NCBI RefSeq assembly: GCF_036088315.1
Contig: NZ_CP107996.1
Coordinates: 1,818,501-1,882,500, forward strand
Length of the DNA: 64,000 nt
Direction: 5' to 3'
Source of the DNA: Streptomyces sp. NBC_00344
Lineage (GTDB): Bacteria > Actinomycetota > Actinomycetes > Streptomycetales > Streptomycetaceae
Below the pieces are notes generated by a model. It was given only the letters and a program-made list of their open reading frames with translations, made no database searches and was not told where the DNA came from. Both the position numbers and the translations under genes were made by a program. Below, in pieces: positions 27,509-36,489 of this stretch (positions are counted from its first letter, which is position 1; each line of letters begins with the position of its first letter).

Positions 27509-28936
27509 ATGCCGATCGAACAGCGCGGAGTCGACACCATTCCTGACGCGGAACGCACCAGCGGCCCGCGCGATCTCATCAGCATCCTGCTGGGCTCCAA
27601 TCTGTGTCTGGGCGTGATCGTCTTCGGCTGGCTCCCGGTCTCCTTCGGTCTCGGTTTCTGGGCCTCGGTCACATCGGTGGTCGCCGGCACACTGGCCGGC
27701 ACCCTGCTGACCGCCCCGCTCGCGCTGGTCTCCCTGCGCACCGGGACCAACCTGTCCACGTCCAGCGGGGCTCAGTTCGGCGTACGCGGCCGGCTCATCG
27801 GATCGGTCGTCGGACTGCTGCTCTCTCTCGGCTACACCGCACTGACGCTGTGGACCGGCGGCGACGTGATGATCGGGACTCTCGCCCGGATCACCGGCCT
27901 GCCGGACAACGGCTGGGTCCACGCCGTTGTGTACGCGGTACTCGCGGCCCTCACCGTCACCGGCGCGGTGTACGGCTACCGCCTGCTGCTGCGCCTCAGC
28001 AAGGCCCTGGCCGTCGCCATGACCGCCCTGCTGGTTCTCGGACTCCTCGCCTACGCACCGGACTTCACCACGGCGCCTGCCCAGGGCACCCCGTATCTGC
28101 TCGGCTCCTTCTGGCCCACCTGGCTGCTGTCCGCCGTGGCCGCGGGGCTGAGCGGGCCGATCGCCTTCATCACCCTTCTCGGCGACTACACCCGCTATGT
28201 CTCGCCCCGCCGGCACAGCAGCCGCTCGGTGCTGCGCGCCACCTGTGCCGGCCTGGTCCTCGGGCTGCTCGTCCCGCAGCTCTTCGGGACCTTCACCGCT
28301 CTCGCCGCCCGCTCCTCGCTCGACTACGCGGGGCCGCTCGTCGCCTCATCGCCCTCCTGGTACCTGATCCCGCTGCTGCTCGCGGCGTCGGCCGGATCTG
28401 TGGGCAACGCCGGTCTGATGCTCTACTCGATGGGTCTGGATCTCGACGCGATCCTGCCGCGCGCCACCCGTGCCCGCGCCACACTCGTCGTCGCCGCGGT
28501 CGCCACGCTCTTCGTCTTCGCCGGACACTTCGCCTGGGACGCGCAGTCGGCCATGACGTCCTTCGTGCTCCTGCTCACCGCCATCGGCACCCCGTGGGCG
28601 GTGATCACCGTCATCGGTCACGTCCGCTGCCGCGGTGCGTACGATCCGGACGCCCTGCAGGTCTTCAACCGACGTGCCAGGGGCGGGATCTACTGGTACC
28701 GCGCGGGCTGGAACCTAACGGCGGCAGCGGCCTGGGCGACGGGAGCGGCGGTCGGCCTGGCCGCGGTCTCCACTCCGCTGTACGAGGGTCCTCTGTTGCG
28801 GCTCACGGGCGGCGTCGACTGCAGTTTCATCTTCTCCGGCGTGGCCGGCGGACTGGTCTACGCGGCGCTGACGCCGCGCGCTGACGCCGCAGGAGTACCT
28901 GCCGAGAACCCTTCCGATGCGCTCGCGGAGTTGTAG
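27509..28936 (+). CDS. NCS1-type purine/cytosine permease family transporter
   Basis: The 475-residue membrane protein has about twelve hydrophobic segments. The opening SGPRDLISILLGSNLCLGVIVFGWLPVSFGLGFW and the mid-protein TLLGDYTRYVSPRRHSSRSV match the cytosine/purine/uracil/thiamine/allantoin (NCS1) family. These carriers import nitrogen-rich heterocycles or related compounds. The start at 27509 is chosen because GGAGGG lies 8 nt upstream; an earlier TTG has no such site. It is divergent from the urease-like genes and 11 bp before the amidase, suggesting import of that enzyme's substrate. Confidence 0.88.
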   Translation: MPIEQRGVDTIPDAERTSGPRDLISILLGSNLCLGVIVFGWLPVSFGLGFWASVTSVVAGTLAGTLLTAPLALVSLRTGTNLSTSSGAQFGVRGRLIGSVVGLLLSLGYTALTLWTGGDVMIGTLARITGLPDNGWVHAVVYAVLAALTVTGAVYGYRLLLRLSKALAVAMTALLVLGLLAYAPDFTTAPAQGTPYLLGSFWPTWLLSAVAAGLSGPIAFITLLGDYTRYVSPRRHSSRSVLRATCAGLVLGLLVPQLFGTFTALAARSSLDYAGPLVASSPSWYLIPLLLAASAGSVGNAGLMLYSMGLDLDAILPRATRARATLVVAAVATLFVFAGHFAWDAQSAMTSFVLLLTAIGTPWAVITVIGHVRCRGAYDPDALQVFNRRARGGIYWYRAGWNLTAAAAWATGAAVGLAAVSTPLYEGPLLRLTGGVDCSFIFSGVAGGLVYAALTPRADAAGVPAENPSDALAEL

Positions 28937-28947
28937 CGTCTCGTCCC

Positions 28948-30159
28948 ATGGACCGTGAGATACAGGCGTTTGTTCCCGAACCCGGCCGCGCCGAGCGGCT
29001 GGCCTCCGAGACATCCGCGATCGCCGCACACTGGCCGGACCCTGCCGAGAGACCACCGCTGTACGGCGTCCAGGTCGGCATCAAGGACATCATCCATGTC
29101 AACGGCCTTCCGACGAGGGCGGGTTCCTCCCTGCCACCGGAGGCGCTGGCCGGCCCGCAGGCCTCGGTCATCGACCGGCTGTACGCGGCGGGGGCGGTGA
29201 TCGCGGGCAAGACGGTGACCGCCGAGTTCGCCGTACTGGCCCCCGGCCCGACCCGCAATCCCCGCAATCTCGCGCACACCCCCGGCGGCTCGAGCAGCGG
29301 TTCGGCGGCGGCGGTCGCGGCGGGGATGATCCCGCTGGCCGTGGGCACCCAGACGGTCGGTTCGATGATCCGGCCTGCCGCGTACTGCGGAGTGGCCGCC
29401 TTCAAACCGACATACGGCCGCATCCCGGTCGACGGCGTGATCGCGAATGCCCCGAGCTTCGACACGCTCGGCATCTTCGCACCGGATGTGGCCGGGCTCG
29501 CGCCGGCGGCCGCGGTGGTCTGCGACACCTGGCGGCCCGCGGAGCCCCCATCCGGCCTCCCGGTGCTCGGCATCCCCGAGGGCCCGTACCTGGAGTGCGC
29601 CGAGCCCGGAGCACTGGAGGCCTTCGCCGCCCACACGGATCGGCTGCGGGCGGCCGGCCACCGGATCCTGCGAGTGCCGGTCATGGCCGACTTCGAGCGG
29701 GTCAGGGCCCAGCTCTTCACGATGAACCGCTATGAGGTGGCGCGCACGCACGCCGAGTGGTTCGAGCAGTACGGGGAGCTCTACCGCCCGGAGACCGCGC
29801 GGGCGATCGGCGAGGGCCACACCATCACCGACCTGGAGTACGCCCGCGCCCAGCGCGAGAGGGTGGCGTTCCGCGACCGTCTGGATGCGGCGATGGCACC
29901 GATCGACCTGTGGATCACCCCGTCCGCGACCGGCCCGGCGCCACGGGGCCTGGCCACTACCGGCAGCTCCGTCATGTGTCTGCCGTGGAGCAATGCGGGA
30001 CTGCCGTCGCTCACGGTGCCTGCCGGGCTCGCGGGGAACGGGCTGCCGCTGGGGGTGCAGTGCGTCGCGGCACGCGGACGCGACGAGGAGCTGATGGCCT
30101 GGGGCGCCGGGATCGAGGCAGCCCTCCGGACGACGGACGGCGGCCCGTCCCGCGTATGA
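28948..30159 (+). CDS. Amidase (amidase signature family)
   Basis: The 403-residue enzyme carries the Ser-cisSer-Lys triad of the amidase signature family: Lys46 in GVQVGIKD, the Gly/Ser-rich GGSSSGS at 113-119, and nucleophile Ser139 in QTVGSMIRPAAYCGVAAFKPT. No signal peptide is present. It follows the NCS1 permease closely and is probably cotranscribed, so the likely role is release of ammonia from an imported amide or ureide. It is shorter than GatA-type amidotransferase subunits. The exact substrate is unknown. Confidence 0.88.
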   Translation: MDREIQAFVPEPGRAERLASETSAIAAHWPDPAERPPLYGVQVGIKDIIHVNGLPTRAGSSLPPEALAGPQASVIDRLYAAGAVIAGKTVTAEFAVLAPGPTRNPRNLAHTPGGSSSGSAAAVAAGMIPLAVGTQTVGSMIRPAAYCGVAAFKPTYGRIPVDGVIANAPSFDTLGIFAPDVAGLAPAAAVVCDTWRPAEPPSGLPVLGIPEGPYLECAEPGALEAFAAHTDRLRAAGHRILRVPVMADFERVRAQLFTMNRYEVARTHAEWFEQYGELYRPETARAIGEGHTITDLEYARAQRERVAFRDRLDAAMAPIDLWITPSATGPAPRGLATTGSSVMCLPWSNAGLPSLTVPAGLAGNGLPLGVQCVAARGRDEELMAWGAGIEAALRTTDGGPSRV

Positions 30160-30205
30160 CGAGCCGGGCCGGGAGCCCCTTCTGCCCCGGATGCGGGCAA
30201 GGGCC

Positions 30206-30239
30206 GGGGCCGGGGTTCACGCCCCCCAGCCCCGGCCCC
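30206..30239. terminator. Hairpin between convergent amidase and ilvE
   Basis: GGGGCCGGGG and CCCCGGCCCC form a perfect 10-bp stem with a 14-nt loop. It lies between the amidase stop and the ilvE stop and may serve both. Confidence 0.55.
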
Positions 30240-30264
30240 CCAGCTCCGTCCCCTCGGCCTCCGG

Positions 30265-31353
30265 TCAGCCCAGCGGATGCATCCAGCCGTGCTTGTCCTC
30301 GCTCACACCCCGCTGGATGTCCAGCAACGCCTTGCGCAGCCGCACGGTGACCTCTCCCGGTTCGCCGGTCCCCTGCTCCCACTCGCCGCCGTTGGACTTG
30401 ACCGTACCGACGGGGGTGATGACCGCGGCCGTCCCGCAGGCGAAGACCTCGGTGAGCGTGCCGTTCTCGCTGTCACGGCGCCACTGGTCGATGGAGACGC
30501 GGCCCTCCCCTGACTCATAGCCGAGATCGCGGGCGACGGCGAGCAGGGAGTCACGGGTGACACCCGCGAGGAGGGAACCGGTGAGCTCCGGGGTGATGAT
30601 CTTGTTCCCGTACACGAAGTACAGGTTCATGCCGCCCAGTTCCTCGACCCACTTGTGCTCGACGGCATCGAGATAGGCGACCTGGTCGCAGCCCTTCGCC
30701 GCGGCCTCGGCCTGGGCCAGCAGGGACGCGGCGTAGTTGCCGCCGGTCTTCGCGTCGCCCACGCCGCCGGGGACCGCGCGGACCCGGTCCTCGGAAAGCC
30801 AGATCGAGACCGGCTTGACCCCACCGGCGAAGTACGCGCCGGCCGGCGACGCGATGACGACGAAGAGATACTCGTTGGACGGCCGCACGCCCAGCCCGAC
30901 CTCGGTGGCGATCATGAACGGGCGTAGGTAGAGCGACTCCTCGCCGCCATGCGCGGGCACCCATGCCTTGTCCTGCTGGACCAGCGCGTCGCATGCGGCG
31001 ATGAAGGTCTCGACCGGCAGCTCCGCCATGGCCATCCGGCGCGCGGACGCCTGGAAACGCCTGGCGTTGGCCTCGGGCCGGAAGGTGGCGACGGATCCGT
31101 CGGGCTGCCGGTATGCCTTGAGCCCCTCGAAGATCTCCTGCGCGTAGTGCAGGACGCTGGTCGCCGGGTCGATGGACAGGGGGGCATAGGGGCCGAGCTG
31201 AGCGTCATGCCAGCCGCGCCCCTCCGTCCACTTGATCGTCACCATGTTGTCGGTGAAGTGGCGGCCGAAGCCGGGGTTGACCAGAATCGCCTCCCGCTCC
31301 GCGTCGGACAGCGGATCAGAGGAGGGCTTCAGCTCGATCGTGGGCGTCGTCAT
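30265..31353 (-). CDS. ilvE: Branched-chain amino acid aminotransferase
   Basis: The 362-residue class IV aminotransferase catalyses the last step of valine, leucine and isoleucine synthesis. MVTIKWTEGRGWHDAQLGPYAPLSIDPA and YAQEIFEGLKAYR are typical of the N-domain; the PLP lysine is in YLDAVEHKWVEELGGMNLYFV, and TEVFACGTAAVITPVG is the C-terminal signature. ATG at 31353 is preferred over upstream in-frame starts because it has GAAGGA upstream and matches the usual N-terminus. leuB lies 230 bp upstream on the same strand, separated by a hairpin. Confidence 0.95.
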   Translation of the reverse strand: MTTPTIELKPSSDPLSDAEREAILVNPGFGRHFTDNMVTIKWTEGRGWHDAQLGPYAPLSIDPATSVLHYAQEIFEGLKAYRQPDGSVATFRPEANARRFQASARRMAMAELPVETFIAACDALVQQDKAWVPAHGGEESLYLRPFMIATEVGLGVRPSNEYLFVVIASPAGAYFAGGVKPVSIWLSEDRVRAVPGGVGDAKTGGNYAASLLAQAEAAAKGCDQVAYLDAVEHKWVEELGGMNLYFVYGNKIITPELTGSLLAGVTRDSLLAVARDLGYESGEGRVSIDQWRRDSENGTLTEVFACGTAAVITPVGTVKSNGGEWEQGTGEPGEVTVRLRKALLDIQRGVSEDKHGWMHPLG

Positions 31354-31527
31354 CAGTGGTTTGTCCTTCACCGGTTGTTTGTGACGGACCGCGCTCACGC
31401 CACTACTAGGACGTCCGAGCTTCCCCTCATACCGCGGCCCTCGTTCGATTATCGCGCGCGGGGTGCCGTGGGGTGAAATGCGTGAATGCGGTCCAGGGAT
31501 CGATGGTCGCACCCGGAGACCGCAAAA

Positions 31528-31564
31528 CACAGCCGCCGGGTGTCTGTGCGACCCGGCGGCTGTG
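31528..31564 (-). terminator. Terminator of leuB
   Basis: CACAGCCGCCGGGT and ACCCGGCGGCTGTG form a perfect 14-bp stem with a 9-nt loop, starting 17 bp after the leuB stop. Confidence 0.75.
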
Positions 31565-31581
31565 ATGGATCAGTCGACGGG

Positions 31582-32622
31582 TCAGCCCGCTACTCGTACC
31601 GCGAGCGCGTCGCCGATCTCGTCGGTGGTGCGCGGGGTGCCGTCACGCTCGGCCAGGTCGGCGGAGACGGCTTCCTCGATGCGGACCGCCTCGGTCTCGT
31701 GGCCGAGGTGACGCAGGAGGAGGGCGACGGAGAGAATCGTGGCCGTCGGGTCGGCCTTGCCGGTGCCCGCGATGTCGGGCGCCGAACCGTGCACCGGCTC
31801 GAACATCGACGGGAAGGTACCCGTCGGGTTGATGTTGCCGGAGGCCGCCAGGCCGATGCCGCCGGTCACGGCAGCGGCGAGGTCGGTGAGGATGTCACCG
31901 AAGAGATTGTCGGTGACGATCACGTCGAAGCGCTCGGGCTGGGTGACGAAGAAGATCGTCGCGGCGTCGACGTGCAGATAGTCGGTGCTGACGTCCGGGA
32001 ACTCCTGGGCGACCTTGTCGAAGATGTTCTTCCACATGTGGCCCGCGTACACCAGGACGTTGTTCTTGTGGACCAGCGTCAGCTTCTTGCGCGGCCGCGC
32101 CTGGGCGCGGGCAAAGGCGTCCCGGACCACGCGCTCCACGCCGTACGCGGTGTTGACGCTGACCTCGGTGGCGATCTCCGCCGGGGTGCCGGTGCGGAGG
32201 CTCCCACCGTTGCCGGTGTACGGGCCCTCGGTGCCCTCACGGACGACGATGAAGTCGATCTCCGGACTGCCGGCCAGCGGGCTGGCTGTGTTCGGAAAGA
32301 GCTTCGACGGGCGCAGGTTGACGAAGTGATCGAACGCGAAGCGGAGCTTCAGCAGCAGACCGCGCTCCAGGACGCCCGACGGCACGGAGGGGTCACCGAT
32401 CGCACCGAGCAGAATCGCGTCGTGCTGCTTCAGCGCCTCCAGCTCCGCATCCGGGAGGGTCTCACCGGTGCGGTGCCAGCGCTGGGCGCCGAGGTCGTAC
32501 TCCTTGCTCTCCAGCTTCACATCGGAGGGAAGGATCGCGTTCAGGACCTTGAGGCCCTGAGCCACGACCTCCCGGCCGATACCGTCACCGGGGATCACTG
32601 CGAGATTGAGGCTGCGAGACAT
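31582..32622 (-). CDS. leuB: 3-isopropylmalate dehydrogenase
   Basis: The 346-residue enzyme oxidatively decarboxylates 3-isopropylmalate to 2-ketoisocaproate in leucine synthesis. It begins [23 protein letters not shown], with the substrate and metal regions [12 protein letters not shown] and [31 protein letters not shown], and the NAD-binding [24 protein letters not shown]. The length is that of the short actinobacterial form. It probably also serves the citramalate route, whose 3-methylmalate step needs the same enzyme. Confidence 0.95.
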   Translation of the reverse strand: MSRSLNLAVIPGDGIGREVVAQGLKVLNAILPSDVKLESKEYDLGAQRWHRTGETLPDAELEALKQHDAILLGAIGDPSVPSGVLERGLLLKLRFAFDHFVNLRPSKLFPNTASPLAGSPEIDFIVVREGTEGPYTGNGGSLRTGTPAEIATEVSVNTAYGVERVVRDAFARAQARPRKKLTLVHKNNVLVYAGHMWKNIFDKVAQEFPDVSTDYLHVDAATIFFVTQPERFDVIVTDNLFGDILTDLAAAVTGGIGLAASGNINPTGTFPSMFEPVHGSAPDIAGTGKADPTATILSVALLLRHLGHETEAVRIEEAVSADLAERDGTPRTTDEIGDALAVRVAG

Positions 32623-32995
32623 ACCGGCACCCTACTGCGCGTCCCAGGGGATGACACGCGACGTCCGCGATGCGGACACTCGCGTCGTTCGTCGCCCTGC
32701 CTGTGCGGCAGCCCGTACGACCGCCACAACCATCACCAGCGACACGGAGCAGCGGGTTCCGGCCGGGCGGGAACCCAGGAGCCCTGGGCTCGGAGCAGCC
32801 AAGGTTCCGGTTGCAGGGACCTCAGCGCCCCGAGCCGTGGGTTCCGGCTGTGCGGGGCCATCGGCTGGGCCGACGGGACCTGCCCGCGGACACCCGATGG
32901 AGGCCTGCGTGGAAAAGCCGTCCGCCGTGTGGTGCGGGGCTGAGCTGCGGTCTCGGTGCAGCTCAGCTCGGCGGGACTCGCCCACCGGACAGCGC
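32623..32995. other. Long gap upstream of leuB
   Basis: Apart from the hairpin at 32940-32966 I see no gene, RNA or clear motif in these 373 bases. The leuB promoter must lie in the part near 32650-32750. Confidence 0.4.
32940..32966 (-). terminator. Hairpin after the 45-residue basic protein gene
   Basis: CTGAGCTGC and GCAGCTCAG form a perfect 9-bp stem with a 9-nt loop, 30 bp after the stop codon. Confidence 0.5.
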
Positions 32996-33133
32996 TCAGT
33001 GGCCGGTGGAGCCGCCGTTGTCACGGCGGTCGAGTGCGCGCTGGAGAGCGGCGGCGGCATTCTTGCGGTCGGACTCACCCGTACGGGAAGCGCGGGCGGC
33101 GTGACGGACGCGGCGGACAGTCGTCTCGGCCAT
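32996..33133 (-). CDS. Small basic protein, 45 residues
   Basis: The frame starts at the ATG complementary to 33131-33133 (MAETTVRRVRHAARASRTGE) and ends GGSTGH. AAGGAG lies 9 nt upstream, the codons show strong third-position GC, and a hairpin follows the stop, so it is probably a real gene. About a quarter of its residues are Arg or Lys with a central NAAAALQRALDRRDN helix, so nucleic acid or membrane binding is possible. I do not recognise a family. Confidence 0.65.
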   Translation of the reverse strand: MAETTVRRVRHAARASRTGESDRKNAAAALQRALDRRDNGGSTGH

Positions 33134-33338
33134 GGTGATCGACTCCTTGGAAGATCAAGGGGAATATCGATGCGCCGGAGGGGGCGGGAAGCGTGCGCCG
33201 CAGGGGTTGCCTGCTTCGGGGCGCAGCTCGCGACCGCCCATCGCTGGATCGAGCGAGACGTTCGGCTTCTTTCAAGCTAAGTGAGGCGGGCCGCCCTGTC
33301 TCTACAATTACTCGGACTTCCTACTATCTGAGACGCGA

Positions 33339-33596
33339 TCATGAGGAACCGGCCCTGAGCTCCCGGATCAGGGCCCGCGCGGCAAGGGCCCCGGCCTGCT
33401 CCGGGGTGGTGGCAGAGCCCTGGGCCCTGTCCGATCGCTCCGGGCCGAGGACGGCGCGGCGGGCGGATCCGCTTTCACGCATGAGCCAGCCGATGAACCC
33501 GCCACCCTCGGCCACCGCGCTTGCCGAACCGACCAGTTCCTCCACTGAAGCGATGAGGTCCACTTCGCCGAACACAGGATCGGGAACCAGTCGCAC
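33339..33596 (-). CDS. Hypothetical protein or gene remnant
   Basis: An 85-codon frame starts at GTG (33594-33596) with AAGGAG 12 nt upstream and ends RALIRELRAGSS. The same frame stays open upstream through ALGEWLRSARACPVERSADDL to the end of the protease gene, without a good start codon. The sequence has protein-like composition but I recognise no domain. It may be a decayed or truncated gene. Confidence 0.35.
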   Translation of the reverse strand: MRLVPDPVFGEVDLIASVEELVGSASAVAEGGGFIGWLMRESGSARRAVLGPERSDRAQGSATTPEQAGALAARALIRELRAGSS

Positions 33597-33718
33597 GGAC
33601 GGGCAGCGCTCCTTCAGGGCTGGACCTCCATGATCCCGTTGGAGGTCGTCGGCACTGCGTTCGACCGGACACGCCCTGGCACTTCGGAGCCACTCGCCCA
33701 GGGCCCGACCGGCTGCGG

Positions 33719-34453
33719 CTATCCCCGGATGACCGAGCTGATCCAGGCGAGCTGCTGGGAGATCTCGCCGGCCCCGGCGGTCTTCTCCCGGTCGGAGCTG
33801 TCGAAGACGCCGAGAAGGGTTTCAGTGCCGCGCGGGGCGATGCTCATCACCGGGCCCCCGGAATCCCCGCCGGCGGGAACCCCGGAGACCTTCGCCATGC
33901 AGAAGTCCGAGCCGCCCGGCACGGTGTAGCCGTCGCAACGGGGGGCGTCCGGCCGCAGGACCCGCAGGTCCGACTGCTTGAGCACGGGGGACTGGCAGGT
34001 GTTCTCGTCCCCGGTGCAGGTGGCACCCCAGCCGTACTGCCGCACAGCCTGGCCGGGGTGGACACCGGCCGTGGCCAGGCGTGCCGTGCGGACTTTCATC
34101 GGCGGGACCTTGATGAGCATCATGTCGGCCCGCGCACTTCCCACACGTCCGCGGAGCACCGGGTGAACCGTGATGCCCTTCCGCATGTCGAGGCTGCCGA
34201 CCCGGAACGAGATCCGCTTGTCGGCGATCGGCTCCGCCTGCTCGAAGAAGCAGTGCGAGGCACTGATGATCCACTGGGGGGCCACCGCCGTCCCGGTGCA
34301 CTCCGGTTTGCCGTCGACGAGCATGCGCACCGCCCACGGGGCATACGTGCTCTTCGATCCGCCGATGACGGCGGAGGCCGGGGCCGACGACATCACCGAT
34401 CCCGTCACCAGCAGTAAGGCGGTCAACAGCAGCACACGAACGCGACGCACCAT
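33719..34453 (-). CDS. Secreted trypsin-like serine protease (S1)
   Basis: The 244-residue protein has a Sec signal ending APASA, directly followed by VIGGSKST, so almost no propeptide precedes the mature Ile-Gly-Gly N-terminus. The catalytic triad is His67 (SASHC), Asp110 (RADMMLIKV) and Ser198 (GGDSGGP). Cys pairs around CTGDENTC and CDGYTVPGGSDFC suggest disulfides. The start at 34453 is chosen for GAGGAG 8-9 nt upstream. It lies downstream of the secreted/lipoprotein genes on the same strand and might process their products. Confidence 0.9.
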   Translation of the reverse strand: MVRRVRVLLLTALLLVTGSVMSSAPASAVIGGSKSTYAPWAVRMLVDGKPECTGTAVAPQWIISASHCFFEQAEPIADKRISFRVGSLDMRKGITVHPVLRGRVGSARADMMLIKVPPMKVRTARLATAGVHPGQAVRQYGWGATCTGDENTCQSPVLKQSDLRVLRPDAPRCDGYTVPGGSDFCMAKVSGVPAGGDSGGPVMSIAPRGTETLLGVFDSSDREKTAGAGEISQQLAWISSVIRG

Positions 34454-34671
34454 CCGGAACAGCTCCTCTTGTCGGGGCATGGGCTGTACAGATGGTCAGA
34501 TACCGCACCGCGCCAAAACGTTCCGAATGGCCCGAATCCTCTGAACCTGAGGGCCCGGACTCCGGTCTGCCGGACAGGCCCCGGTCCCGCGGTGGGGCCG
34601 CCGGCGTCGCCCGGCGTCGCGCGAAGCAGTCCGAGCCGATCCGATCGGCCTCGAGCTTCTTCCCGTACGTG

Positions 34672-35697
34672 TCAGCGGTTGACGGCCTGGATTTCTTGGA
34701 CGGTGACAGCCTGGTTGTTGCCGTACCGCCCATCGGGAAGGGCCCCGCCCGCTCCGCCGGTACCGGTCCAGCTGATCTTCCAGGTGGCGGTCGCCCGGAG
34801 GTCGAAGGTGCCGCGACCCGAGGAACGCTGGTAGACCACCCCGCAGGGCGGGGTCCGGTCGGCCTTGCCCGGTGCGTACGGTTCGCCGATGGACCCGTCG
34901 TCGTTCACCGCACAGGTACCGGAGCCGGGGAGGAGTTCGGCGTCCTTCGTGCCGGGGTCGATACTGAGGGCTACGGGCTCCGCCGTCGTCGTCGCCTGGA
35001 CGTGAAAACCACCGACGTCGAGAGAGGCGGTGACGGACACCGGGCGGAAGTTGCCCTTGTCCAGCCAGGCCCAGGTCGGCAGGTTCACCTTGCTCGCACC
35101 CGACGGAGCGAGCGTGACCTTCGTTCCCGGAACCTGCATCTGCTGGTAAGCGAGGCCGGCCAGCGTTTCGGGCTTGATGGCCTGCGGAACGTCGGGGGTC
35201 TCACCGTTCTTGACCCAGAACGCGTCCCTGTCGCACTTCATCTGATCGGCGAGTGAGGCGTCTTCGTTGTACTGGGGGCCCCACCACATCCCCTCTTTTT
35301 CCTTGTCGATGTTGTAGTCGTCGCCGGCGTACTTCTGGTTCTGGTCCGAGATCTCCCCCCGGACGTCAGGGGGGAGGCCAGGGTCGTGCACAGCGGAGAA
35401 GTAGACACCCTGACGGAACTTCTGGAAGTCGGTGGCGGACCACTCGGGGGCGTACCAGCACGCGGGCGGTGTCCAGTTGGTGTCCGTGGACGCCAGATGG
35501 CCGGAGCCGCCGCCGTTGTTGCCGGACGAGGTGTAGTGAATGGCCACCTTGGACGCGATGGTCCTATCGGAACCTTTGGATCCAGTGGTCGCACGGCCCG
35601 GTTCGAGCCCCGCCATCGCCGGTTCACTCGTCAGCAGTAACGTCACGACGCACACGGCCGACACAACTACCGGCTTCCGTATGTTCAGCCCCTGCAT
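34672..35697 (-). CDS. Conserved secreted protein of unknown function
   Basis: The 341-residue product has a Sec signal (VVVSAVCVVTLLLTSEPAMAG). The mature part is rich in Trp, Tyr, Asp and Gly, with paired Cys (PACWYAPEW, GTCAVNDDG, PPCGVVY) and a C-terminal beta-rich segment (FDLRATATWKISWTGTG). I recognise no enzymatic motif. GGGGGAGG lies 9 nt before the ATG, and the gene overlaps the preceding lipoprotein by 13 bp, so the two are translationally linked. It probably acts in the wall space with that lipoprotein. Confidence 0.75.
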   Translation of the reverse strand: MQGLNIRKPVVVSAVCVVTLLLTSEPAMAGLEPGRATTGSKGSDRTIASKVAIHYTSSGNNGGGSGHLASTDTNWTPPACWYAPEWSATDFQKFRQGVYFSAVHDPGLPPDVRGEISDQNQKYAGDDYNIDKEKEGMWWGPQYNEDASLADQMKCDRDAFWVKNGETPDVPQAIKPETLAGLAYQQMQVPGTKVTLAPSGASKVNLPTWAWLDKGNFRPVSVTASLDVGGFHVQATTTAEPVALSIDPGTKDAELLPGSGTCAVNDDGSIGEPYAPGKADRTPPCGVVYQRSSGRGTFDLRATATWKISWTGTGGAGGALPDGRYGNNQAVTVQEIQAVNR

Positions 35698-36368
35698 TGC
35701 GCGGCCTCCCCCTGCACCTTGATCTCCTTCGCACGCCACAGCCCATCGGTGCTGGACGAAGGGACCATCCCGATCTGCCAGAAAGCGTAGTCACTTACGC
35801 TTTCCTCCGTCGTGTGAACCTTTCGACTCTTGACTTCTCTGCTGTAGAACTTGGAGTCGTTACTGCAGAACGTGACCACTGCGGTCTTCGCGCTCTTCAC
35901 CGTCTGAACCTTGGCACCGGTGTACCGACTGTCGCCCGTGACGGTGAGGCCGGCATCGATACTCTTCTGGATCTGCTCCTTGGCGTAACTCTGCGCAGGA
36001 CTTTGGAATTCCGAATAGAACTTATAAGCAGCATTGTCTGCATCTTGCTTGACAACTCCGAACATGACCGCGCGTACGAAGTTCTGGGCGTCCACCAAGG
36101 CTGCAGCCTGATCCGCGTCCGTCAGGTCGGTCTTGTCGAACAGGAGGTTGACGTCTGCCGGGAACTTCATGTCCGGGCGCTTGATGTCGGGCGCCTGGCT
36201 CGTCGCCTGACCGCTCGGCGATGCGCTCTTCTTCGCGCTCCCGGTGTCCGCCCCCGCGATTTTGTCGTTACCCGGGTCCTTCTTGTCCCCACCCCCGCAT
36301 CCGGTCAGCAAGAGGGCAGCAGCCGCCGTGAGAGAGACGGCGACAGGCAGGACACGACTGCGGTTCAC
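35685..36368 (-). CDS. Lipoprotein of unknown function
   Basis: The 227-residue protein begins at GTG (GGGAG 7 nt upstream) with a lipobox LLLTGC at Cys24, then a Lys/Asp/Ser-rich linker (GGGDKKDPGNDKIAGADTGSAKKSASPSGQ is the linker region, residues 25-54) and a globular domain resembling the NTF2-like folds of many Streptomyces lipoproteins (AALVDAQNFVRAVMFGVVKQDADNAAYKF). Function is unknown. It is followed by, and overlaps, the secreted-protein gene. Confidence 0.75.
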   Translation of the reverse strand: MNRSRVLPVAVSLTAAAALLLTGCGGGDKKDPGNDKIAGADTGSAKKSASPSGQATSQAPDIKRPDMKFPADVNLLFDKTDLTDADQAAALVDAQNFVRAVMFGVVKQDADNAAYKFYSEFQSPAQSYAKEQIQKSIDAGLTVTGDSRYTGAKVQTVKSAKTAVVTFCSNDSKFYSREVKSRKVHTTEESVSDYAFWQIGMVPSSSTDGLWRAKEIKVQGEAAQCRG

Positions 36369-36489
36369 GGTTAACTCCCGGTGGGGCGAGGGCTTTTCTT
36401 CAAGTCAAGGGATAGTACTAGCACCGCGCGGCGGAACCACCGGATCCGGCACCCGGTCAACGGCACTGCGACCTCGTGTCCGACCGCCG

